From Candidatus Sumerlaeota bacterium (GTDB lineage Bacteria; Sumerlaeota; Sumerlaeia; SLMS01; JAHLLQ01): a stretch of 64,000 nt of DNA. How positions within the stretch are numbered: the stretch's first letter is position 1; every line of letters begins with the position of its first letter. The position numbers were made by a program, and so were the translations under genes. Below are positions 19,510 to 26,134 of the stretch, piece by piece. Location: positions 1 to 64,000 of the forward strand of contig JASGMJ010000026.1 of the NCBI GenBank assembly GCA_030156535.1. Reading direction: 5' to 3'. The notes under the pieces are model-generated. The model saw only the letters and a list, made by a program, of their open reading frames with translations. It made no database searches and was not told the origin of the DNA.

Positions 19510-20262
19510 TCAGGTGAATCCTGCGCCGGAGTCCGGATCGGGGGGCGTTTCGGTGGTGGCGGCGGCTGGGGGCGGCTCGGAGGCGGGGGCGACGCGGTGC
19601 TTGGCGGAGACGGACGCGCGGCTCTCGAACCGGATGGCGCGCAGGAGCAGTTCGAGGGCTTCGCCTCCTTCGGCGGGGAAGCGCACCTGCTCGTAGTTGC
19701 TGATGCGGCGGGTGAAGAGGTAGAGGAAGATGAAGGCGGGGATGGCGATGGCGAGGCCCCACGCGGTGGTGAGCAGGGCGACGTTGATGCCGACGGAGAG
19801 CTGGCGGACGGAGGGATCGGCCGAGGAGGCGAACTCGCGGAAGGTGTTCAGCATGCCGAAGACCGTGCCGAGCAGGCCCATGAGCGGGGCGACGTTGTAG
19901 ACGAGGGCGAGCTGGCTGTTGCGCTGCTGCAGGGCGTTGCACTCCTCCTCGATGGATTCGGCGAGGATATCGGCGGGGTCGGCGTCGGCCTTGAATTCCA
20001 GGTGGCGCAGGACGCGGCGCAGGACGAGGGCGAGGGAGTGGCCCTCGCGCTCGAGCATGGTTTCAATGTCCTGCTGGGTGCGGCACTGATCGAGCAGGGC
20101 GGGCAGGCGGCGGAGGAAGTTGGCGGGGGCGAGGCGCGCGCGGCGCAGGTTGATGAACCCCTGGACGATGAAGGCGATGGCGAGCAGGGCCAGCGGCACG
20201 AGGAACACCATCATGATGCCGCCGTTGAGCACGTATCGCTGGAGGGCTGTTTCTGTTGGCAT
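19510..20262 (-). CDS. exbB: MotA/TolQ/ExbB-family proton channel protein
   Basis: A 250-residue protein with an N-terminal span (IMMVFLVPLALLAIAFIVQG), a cytoplasmic helical region and two C-terminal spans bearing the family signature (VAPLMGLLGTVFGMLNTFRE and VALLTTAWGLAIAIPAFIFL). It forms the pentameric proton channel around ExbD. The ATG at 20262 gives the start MPTETALQRYVLNGG; longer reading through the divergent upstream region is not supported. The C-terminal tail is Pro/Ala-rich. The divergent gene on the other side is a response regulator, with 108 nt between the two starts. Confidence 0.92.
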   Translation of the reverse strand: MPTETALQRYVLNGGIMMVFLVPLALLAIAFIVQGFINLRRARLAPANFLRRLPALLDQCRTQQDIETMLEREGHSLALVLRRVLRHLEFKADADPADILAESIEEECNALQQRNSQLALVYNVAPLMGLLGTVFGMLNTFREFASSADPSVRQLSVGINVALLTTAWGLAIAIPAFIFLYLFTRRISNYEQVRFPAEGGEALELLLRAIRFESRASVSAKHRVAPASEPPPAAATTETPPDPDSGAGFT

Positions 20263-20370
20263 ACGCTCTTGCCCGCGTGGGGACTCCGTTGTAGGTAGGC
20301 GTCCGTTGGACGCAGTTGCCGGGAAGCCACGCTGTCCCGGTTTCCACACTCCCCCACTGTGGGAACGCTC

Positions 20371-21537
20371 ATGGCTGGCAGCAAGAGGCTTATCCTCGTT
20401 GTCGACGACAACGAGTACAACCGCGAGATTCTGGTCGAAAATCTGATCGACCTGGGATTCGAGTGCGAAGAGGCACCGGACGGCTACGAGGCCATCGTGC
20501 GGATGAAGAAGGCGCCGATGCCGATGCTGGTGCTGCTCGACGTCATGATGCCCGGGATCGACGGCTTCGAGGTGTGCCGGAAGCTGCGCGAGGACCCCAA
20601 GACCCGCGACGTGCCTGTCATTATGGTGACGGCCAAGGCCATGAGCCGCGACATCGTGCAGGGGTTGCAGGCCGGCGCAAACGATTACGTGACCAAGCCG
20701 ATCGACATGGAAGTGCTGCTGGCGCGGGTGGAGACGCATCTGCGCCTGAAGGAGCTGAGCGACGAGGCGAAGCGCACGGGCGAGCGCCTGCTGCGCGAGC
20801 TGGCCGCGGCGCGCGCCGTGCAGGAGTCGCTGCTCCCCCAGGCCGCGATGCTCCGCGACCTCCCCGCGTCCTACGGCCTCAGCGTCGGGGCCCTCTGGCG
20901 CCCGTGCGAAATGCTCGGGGGCGATTTCTGGGACCTCGTCCCCCTGGCCGACGGCAGCCTCGGCGTGCTGCTGATCGACTTCGCGGGCACGGGGGTCGTG
21001 CCGTCGCTCTACACGTTCCGGATGAAGGCGTTCCTGCACGCCCAGTGCGCGGGAGTAACGAACGCGGGGCTGGTGATGGCGCGGCTCAACGCCGAGCTGA
21101 CGCGGATGCTGCCGGAGTACGAACTGGCAACGTGCCTGTACGGGCGGTTCGACCCCGACCGCTCTCAGTTCACCGTGTGCAACGCGGGCTGCCCGCCGCC
21201 GATGGTCTACCGGGCGAAGACGGGCGCCGTGGAGCGCATCTCCGTCGGCGGCGTCCCCGCCGGCGCCTTCCCCGAGGCGTCGTGGGAAGAGAAGGTGGTG
21301 ACACTGGCGGCTGGCGACAAGGTGGTGCTGTACACCGACGGATTGCTGAAGGAAGGCGCGGGGGGCGAGGAGCCATACTCGGAAGTGCGCCTGGCCGAGC
21401 TCGTGGCCCAGCGCGGCAATCAGTTGCCGAGCCAGCTCGCCGCGACTCTGGGCCAGGACATCGACGCGCTGGCCCCGCGCAGCGTCGGCCGCGACGACAC
21501 GACGGTTGTCTTCGCCGAAGTCGTCGATTTCGACTGA
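20371..21537 (+). CDS. Response regulator with PP2C-type (RsbU) phosphatase output
   Basis: This protein of about 388 residues has a receiver domain (VVDDNEYNRE; phospho-acceptor D57 in LVLLDVMMPG; VTAKAMS; TKPID), a linker helix with AVQESLLPQAA, and a PP2C/SpoIIE phosphatase domain (MLGGDFWDLVPL, DFAGTG, DKVVLYTDGLLKEG, RDDTTVVF). Such proteins dephosphorylate anti-sigma antagonists in partner-switching stress systems. The ATG at 20371 is preferred to a GTG 12 nt upstream. A cognate kinase is not in the window. A short palindrome (GCGTCC/GGACGC, 20299-20313) lies in the divergent promoter region. Confidence 0.92.
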   Translation: MAGSKRLILVVDDNEYNREILVENLIDLGFECEEAPDGYEAIVRMKKAPMPMLVLLDVMMPGIDGFEVCRKLREDPKTRDVPVIMVTAKAMSRDIVQGLQAGANDYVTKPIDMEVLLARVETHLRLKELSDEAKRTGERLLRELAAARAVQESLLPQAAMLRDLPASYGLSVGALWRPCEMLGGDFWDLVPLADGSLGVLLIDFAGTGVVPSLYTFRMKAFLHAQCAGVTNAGLVMARLNAELTRMLPEYELATCLYGRFDPDRSQFTVCNAGCPPPMVYRAKTGAVERISVGGVPAGAFPEASWEEKVVTLAAGDKVVLYTDGLLKEGAGGEEPYSEVRLAELVAQRGNQLPSQLAATLGQDIDALAPRSVGRDDTTVVFAEVVDFD

Positions 21538-21597
21538 CGCATCCGGGCCCCCGCCCACACTGACCGTCGGCCCACACCACCGAAGGGAAAGCCCGCC

Positions 21598-22704
21598 ATG
21601 CCCCCGGCAGTCCCGCAGAAGGCGCCGCGTCGCGCCGCGCTCCACTGGAGCGTTCTCTCCTTCGTTCTCGCGCTGGGGGGCACGCACGTCATCCTCGCGC
21701 TGGGATTCGGCGGGGCATCGGGCATCATGGCGTTGATGCAGGGAGCCGGAATCGTGGCGGTGGCGCTGGGCGTGGGGTACGGAGTGGGTTTGCTGGCGGG
21801 CGGTGGGCTGGTGGCGGGGAACGCCGCCGCGGCCGTCGTGGCGCTGGGGTTGTCGCTGTGGGCTTCGGGCGGGGTGATCGGGAACGCCAGCCGCCCCGTG
21901 CGGTTGCCCGATGGAACGATCACGCGGGCGGACGATCCGGCGGTGGCCGCGCTGCTGCTCTCGGGGCAGGTGGAGGAACTGCTGGCGCCGCTGGGGAGCG
22001 TGGGCGCGGGCGAGACAGCCACGCGGCTGCGCACGGCGTCGGAACTCGTCGCGGGCCAGGCCGCCGCCGGGCCGGAGAACACGCGCGGCGGACTGCTGGC
22101 CGCGGCGGGCGTCCTCGACGATCTGGCCACGCAGGTTATCGCATTCAACGAAACGCTGGGCGAGCTGAACGACGCGGGGGCCTTCGATCCGGCCTCGGTG
22201 CCGAATGAAGCCGACCTGCGCGCCAACATCGCGCTGCTGGAGAGCGCGGCGGCGGACTGGCAGCGCCTCGTGGAGACCGCAGCCGATCCCGACATGCCTT
22301 TCGGCGCGCGGCTGCGCGAAGCGAATCTCGCCATCGCCGAGGAGCACCCCGCGTTGGCGCTGGTGCGCGGGCCAATCGCAACGCACGTACCCGCCACGCC
22401 GCACGCCTTCGACCCCGTGGGCGCCGCCCTCGACGAATGCGCCGCCGTCACCAAGGTGCTCGCCAACCAGTGGGGCGTGTGGACGTACAACGCGGAACTC
22501 GGCGAGGTCGTCTTTCCCGACGAAACGCCGGACGCCGTGCTGCTTGCGTACAACGCGGCGCGGAAGGATTTCCTGAGGGCGTTCGCGGGGAGCACCGAGT
22601 CGAACCCGGAGAGCGCCCGCCGCCAGAAGCTGGCCGTGCTGCTGCGAGTCCTGGCGGAGGAAGAACGCCAGCGCGAGGCTGCACGCAACGAACCAGGCTC
22701 CTGA
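21598..22704 (+). CDS. Uncharacterised membrane protein, paralogue of the next gene
   Basis: This 368-residue protein has three hydrophobic segments within its first 100 residues (SVLSFVLALGGTHVILALGF; IMALMQGAGIVAVALGVGYG; AAAVVALGLSLWASGGVIGN) and a long Ala/Glu-rich soluble domain. The C-terminal segment NQWGVWTYNAELGEVVF aligns with HWGEWEINGASGRIEF in the next protein, so the two are related. GAAGGGAAAG precedes the ATG. It is the middle of a plus-strand run (phosphatase, this gene, paralogue, rsgA) with short gaps. No known family is recognised. Confidence 0.75.
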   Translation: MPPAVPQKAPRRAALHWSVLSFVLALGGTHVILALGFGGASGIMALMQGAGIVAVALGVGYGVGLLAGGGLVAGNAAAAVVALGLSLWASGGVIGNASRPVRLPDGTITRADDPAVAALLLSGQVEELLAPLGSVGAGETATRLRTASELVAGQAAAGPENTRGGLLAAAGVLDDLATQVIAFNETLGELNDAGAFDPASVPNEADLRANIALLESAAADWQRLVETAADPDMPFGARLREANLAIAEEHPALALVRGPIATHVPATPHAFDPVGAALDECAAVTKVLANQWGVWTYNAELGEVVFPDETPDAVLLAYNAARKDFLRAFAGSTESNPESARRQKLAVLLRVLAEEERQREAARNEPGS

Positions 22705-22714
22705 GAGAGAGGAT

Positions 22715-23665
22715 ATGATGGAAAACGAAAAAGCCACGGGCGCGCAGGACGACGGCTATCGCCTGCCGTTGCCGCTGATCGTGGCACTGATCGTGAGCAC
22801 GCTGATGGTGGTGGCCGCGCGATTCGGCGCGCTGGCGGCGTCGGGCGTGCTGGGCGAGAACATCGTGGCGCAGGCGTTGCTCGTCGTGGGCGCGGGAGCA
22901 GGCGTGCTGCTGTTTCCCACGATGGTGGGTTGGCTGGCGTACCGGGCGACGGAGCGCTCGCGCGGCGCGGGGTACATCGCCTTCGCCGTGGTGCTCGTGG
23001 CCGCGGTGGCGAGCCAGGTCTACGCCGCGATGGCCTCGCTGGAGACAAGGCCCGAATCCGCATCCGCGTCCGCCACCATCGAGGAAGGCCCCGTCCCCAC
23101 GCGCGAGGACATCAACGCGCTGCTCAACCGCGAAGTGCGCGAGTCGCAGGCAAACGTGCTTGCCGTGATCGGCGCGTGGTCCGACGAGGGCGGCCTGGAT
23201 TTCTCCGGCATCCGCACGCGCGAGGACCTGCTCTATCGCGAACAGTTGCGCGGCGAAGCGCAGACCGCCATCGAGACCTACATGGAGGAGATCGAAACGA
23301 CGGGCGAGCGCGTCCATTCGCTGCTGAAGCAGCGCGGAATGCAGGACGGCGAGATCGCCGCCTTCATGGAGGGATTCGACGAGGGGTTCAGCGAGCACAA
23401 GCAGGCATTGCTGGAAATCCGCCGCCAGGACATCCTCCTCTTGCAGAAGACCGAGCGCCTGCACGAGATTCTCGACGCGCACTGGGGCGAATGGGAAATC
23501 AACGGCGCGAGCGGCAGGATCGAGTTTCTTCCCGCCGTGCCCCGCGAAACGGCCGACGAATTCCGCCAGTGCCTCGCCGCCATCGCCGTCATCTCCGCCC
23601 ACCAGGCCGAATTGCAGCAACGCCAACTGGAAGCGGCAACAAGCACACAGACCCCCCGCGAATGA
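22715..23665 (+). CDS. Uncharacterised membrane protein, paralogue of the previous gene
   Basis: This 316-residue protein has spans near the N-terminus (PLIVALIVSTLMVVAARFGA; IVAQALLVVGAGAGVLLFPT; IAFAVVLVAAVASQVYAAMA) and then a soluble, mostly helical domain rich in Glu and Arg. The tail segment HWGEWEINGASGRIEFLP resembles the same position of the upstream protein. It begins 10 nt after that gene and its stop overlaps the rsgA start by 4 nt (ATGA), so the three are probably co-expressed. Function is unknown; coupling to RsgA may be only transcriptional. Confidence 0.75.
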   Translation: MMENEKATGAQDDGYRLPLPLIVALIVSTLMVVAARFGALAASGVLGENIVAQALLVVGAGAGVLLFPTMVGWLAYRATERSRGAGYIAFAVVLVAAVASQVYAAMASLETRPESASASATIEEGPVPTREDINALLNREVRESQANVLAVIGAWSDEGGLDFSGIRTREDLLYREQLRGEAQTAIETYMEEIETTGERVHSLLKQRGMQDGEIAAFMEGFDEGFSEHKQALLEIRRQDILLLQKTERLHEILDAHWGEWEINGASGRIEFLPAVPRETADEFRQCLAAIAVISAHQAELQQRQLEAATSTQTPRE

Positions 23666-24759
23666 ACGAAAACGACGCCTCCCGCCATGATTCCCTGAAA
23701 GCCTTCGGATGGGACGACGCGCGCGCCCGCGAGTTCGCACAGCTTGATTTCGGCAAAGACGCCCTGCCCGGACGCGTCGTCATCCGCCACAAGGGCATGT
23801 ACACGCTCCGCACGCCGCACGGCGAGGTCTTCGCCCGCATCAAGGGCTACCTGCGCTACAAGGCCGGGACGCGCGCGGAACTCCCCGTCGTCGGCGACTG
23901 GGTCGCCATCGCGAAAAAGCCGCACGAGGAAATGTGGCGCATCCAGGCCGTACTGGAGCGCCGCACGCAACTGCGCCGCAAAGTCCAGGGCAAGCGCGCC
24001 GTGCCCCAGGTCATCGCCGCCAACGTCACGACCGTCGTCGTTGTGATGGGGCTGACCGAGGACTTCAACCTGCGGCGGCTGGAACGCTACATGGTGCTCG
24101 TACACGAGAGCGGCGCGCGCCCGTTTATCGTGCTGAACAAGGCGGACCTGCTGGACGAGGAGTGGCTGGAGGCCTCGCTGGATGAAGTGGGGGCGATCGT
24201 GGGCGACGCGGAGACGGTGACGGTCTCGGCGCTCGACGAGGACTCCGCGCGCGCGGCGCTCGCGCCGCTGCTGGCCGAGGGCGAAACGCTCGTCTTCGTC
24301 GGCTCCTCAGGCGCGGGGAAATCCACGCTCATCAACGCAATCCTCGGCGAGGAGCGCTTTCGCACGGGCGCCGTGCGCGCGAGCGACGGCAAGGGACGCC
24401 ACACCACAACGGTGCGCGAGATGGTGCTGACGCCCCAGGGCGCCGTCGTCATCGACTCGCCGGGCATTCGCGAGCTGCAACTGCTCGACATGGACGAGGG
24501 GCTCGGCGAGGCCTTCGCCGACATCGAGGAACTGGCCGCGCAGTGCCGCTTTCGCGACTGCACGCACACGTCCGAGCCCGGCTGCGCCATCGCCGACGCA
24601 ATCGAGAACGAGGAACTCGACGAAGAACGCTTCGCGAGCTACCTCAAGCTGCACGAGGAATCCGAACACAACACCAGCCGCCGCAAAAACCAGATCGAGG
24701 AACAGCGCAAGGCCTTCCGGGAAATCCAGAAAACCCGCCGCCGCGAAGGACGGGAGTGA
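23662..24759 (+). CDS. rsgA: Ribosome small-subunit-dependent GTPase A
   Basis: This 365-residue RsgA/YjeQ assists late 30S subunit maturation. An N-terminal OB-fold is followed by a circularly permuted GTPase with motif order G4 (NKAD), G5 (VSAL), G1 (GSSGAGKSTLINAI), G3 (DSPG). The C-terminal zinc site is CRFRDCTHTSEPGC, followed by a Lys/Arg-rich tail. The ATG at 23662 overlaps the preceding stop and gives a normal length; a reading that starts far upstream in the same frame crosses the preceding gene and is rejected. Permuted motif order is normal for this family. Confidence 0.97.
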   Translation: MNENDASRHDSLKAFGWDDARAREFAQLDFGKDALPGRVVIRHKGMYTLRTPHGEVFARIKGYLRYKAGTRAELPVVGDWVAIAKKPHEEMWRIQAVLERRTQLRRKVQGKRAVPQVIAANVTTVVVVMGLTEDFNLRRLERYMVLVHESGARPFIVLNKADLLDEEWLEASLDEVGAIVGDAETVTVSALDEDSARAALAPLLAEGETLVFVGSSGAGKSTLINAILGEERFRTGAVRASDGKGRHTTTVREMVLTPQGAVVIDSPGIRELQLLDMDEGLGEAFADIEELAAQCRFRDCTHTSEPGCAIADAIENEELDEERFASYLKLHEESEHNTSRRKNQIEEQRKAFREIQKTRRREGRE

Positions 24760-24778
24760 GGAAAACTTCCTCCGAACA

Positions 24779-24794
24779 CTCTCAACTTTGAGAG
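24779..24794. repeat. Short palindrome after rsgA
   Basis: CTCTCAA and TTGAGAG (24779-24785 and 24788-24794) form a palindrome with a 2-nt centre, 20 nt after the rsgA stop. Folded as RNA it gives a 6-bp stem with a 4-nt loop. It may be a weak terminator or a regulator site for the next gene. Confidence 0.35.
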
Positions 24795-24817
24795 AAGCAC
24801 CGGGGAAACGCGCTCAC

Positions 24818-24831
24818 TGCAAGCGTTTACC
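24818..24831. promoter_or_regulatory. LacI-family-like operator upstream of the thioredoxin-like gene
   Basis: TGCAAGCGTTTACC matches the LacI/GalR-family palindrome TGTAAGCG[C/T]TTACA at 12 of 14 positions and is centred on the diagnostic CG. It lies 66 nt before the ATG at 24897, with a TTGACT sequence directly adjacent that could be a -35 box. Related sites lie at 34510-34523 and 38764-38777. Confidence 0.45.
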
Positions 24832-24896
24832 TTGACTCTTCCCTTCTCCGCTGCCCATACCTCGGCTCACGATAATCGGTTCGAGGAGATCCGGCG

Positions 24897-25913
24897 ATGA
24901 TCCGCGCTCGCCTGAATACGGCGAAAAGCTTTCATTTCTTGCTGATTATGCTCATATTGGCGCCTCTGGCGGCCAGGGCTCAGCAGAAAATCCCGTGGGT
25001 TCCCGATCTGCCAAAAGCAGTGGAGTACGCCCGCCAGACCCAAAAACCGCTCTTTGTCTACGTTTACACGCGGCACGCCGAAGGGTGTAAGCAGTTTCAG
25101 GAGCAGACGCTGACGAATCCGGCGGTGATCCAACTTCTGGCAAACGATTTCGTTTGTGTGCCCGTGGATGCGGAAACAGATCGGATTGTGACGGGGCGTT
25201 TCGGCGTCTACCGCGCGCCGACGGTGCTGATTCTCGACCCGACGGGGCGCGAGTTCATGCGCCTGGTGACGTACTATCCGCCCGGCCGTCTGATCGGCGC
25301 GCTCCAGCAGTTGAACGTCTACGCGCCGCAGGCCCCCGTGCCGCCGAGCACCGACGTGCCGAACGTCATCTTCCACGAGAGTTTCGACTCGCTGTTCGGC
25401 TGGGGGAACGAGGGCTCGGCCGCCGGGTGCTCGGTGCGCCTGGCGCTTGCCAACGGCGTGCGGGGTAATGCGTTCCGGGTGCTCTACGACATCGAGCCGA
25501 AGGGGTGGAGCTGGGTCCAGGTGTACCGCGAGTTGGGGCCGCGCGAGCAGTTCATCCTGCCGCCGGAGTACACGATTGTGTTCCAGCTCGCGGGCAAGGG
25601 CGCGCACAACGAGATGAACATCAAGTTGCTCGATCAGGACGGCACGAACTTCGGAGCGATCTTCGTCGTGCCCGTCGATTTCCAGGGGCATCAATACGCG
25701 ATCACGTCGGACAAGATCGGCTATCTCTGGGGCGGCGCGGACAAGGTGCTCGGCAAGGTGTACCAGATCCACATCGCCGTGACGCCGGACCAGGAGTACT
25801 GGGAGACGCACGGACCGGAACCAAGCGGCGAAATCTACATCGACGAATTGTACATTATTCCGGGACTACGTTACGACATCCCCTCGGTCGAAATTTCCGA
25901 CAAGGTGGAATAA
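24897..25913 (+). CDS. Secreted thioredoxin-fold protein with extra C-terminal domain
   Basis: This 338-residue protein begins with a signal peptide (FLLIMLILAPLAARAQ). Residues about 30-140 form a thioredoxin-like domain. In place of C-x-x-C there is a single cysteine in YTRHAEGCKQFQEQ, with the family's APTVLILDPTG cis-proline strand later. The remaining 190 residues look all-beta (FILPPEYTIVFQLAGKGAHN; GEIYIDELYIIPG) and recall carbohydrate-binding jelly-rolls such as CBM11, which is a guess. With one cysteine it is unlikely to be a dithiol oxidoreductase. GAGGAGA precedes the ATG, and a LacI-like site lies upstream. Confidence 0.75.
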   Translation: MIRARLNTAKSFHFLLIMLILAPLAARAQQKIPWVPDLPKAVEYARQTQKPLFVYVYTRHAEGCKQFQEQTLTNPAVIQLLANDFVCVPVDAETDRIVTGRFGVYRAPTVLILDPTGREFMRLVTYYPPGRLIGALQQLNVYAPQAPVPPSTDVPNVIFHESFDSLFGWGNEGSAAGCSVRLALANGVRGNAFRVLYDIEPKGWSWVQVYRELGPREQFILPPEYTIVFQLAGKGAHNEMNIKLLDQDGTNFGAIFVVPVDFQGHQYAITSDKIGYLWGGADKVLGKVYQIHIAVTPDQEYWETHGPEPSGEIYIDELYIIPGLRYDIPSVEISDKVE

Positions 25914-25916
25914 TGA

Positions 25917-25937
25917 GAGGCGGGCGCCTCCCCCCGC
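25917..25937 (+). terminator. Possible weak hairpin after the thioredoxin-like gene
   Basis: GAGGC (25917-25921) can pair with GCCTC (25926-25930); alternatively GGCGGG pairs with CCCGCC slightly downstream. It starts 3 nt after the stop codon. No T-run follows, so the call is tentative. Confidence 0.3.
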
Positions 25938-26080
25938 CGCGATGAAAGAGGGGTTCAGCACGAAGCCAGCCAGCCGTTGTCCGCCAACGAATGGCTGAAC
26001 GATTGATCCCAAAGAGCACCTTCCAGAAACACGATGACGCCGCTCCTGAGTATGGCGGGAGCGGGCTTCAGCAAACGAAC

Positions 26081-26102
26081 GCGGGCCCGTTGCCGGGCCC
26101 GC
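26081..26102 (-). terminator. Hairpin terminator after the protease gene
   Basis: GCGGGCCCG (26081-26089) and CGGGCCCGC (26094-26102) form a perfect 9-bp stem with a 4-nt loop, 33 nt beyond the stop of the minus-strand protease. On that strand it is followed by GTTCGTTTG, a loose T-rich tail. Confidence 0.65.
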
Positions 26103-26134
26103 GAGGTGAGGTTGCTGCGTTGTGAGGCGCGCGG

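Noticed and set aside
22930-23661. Upstream extension of rsgA
   Set aside because: It overlaps the preceding membrane-protein gene in another frame. The ATGA overlap at 23662 gives the normal RsgA length.
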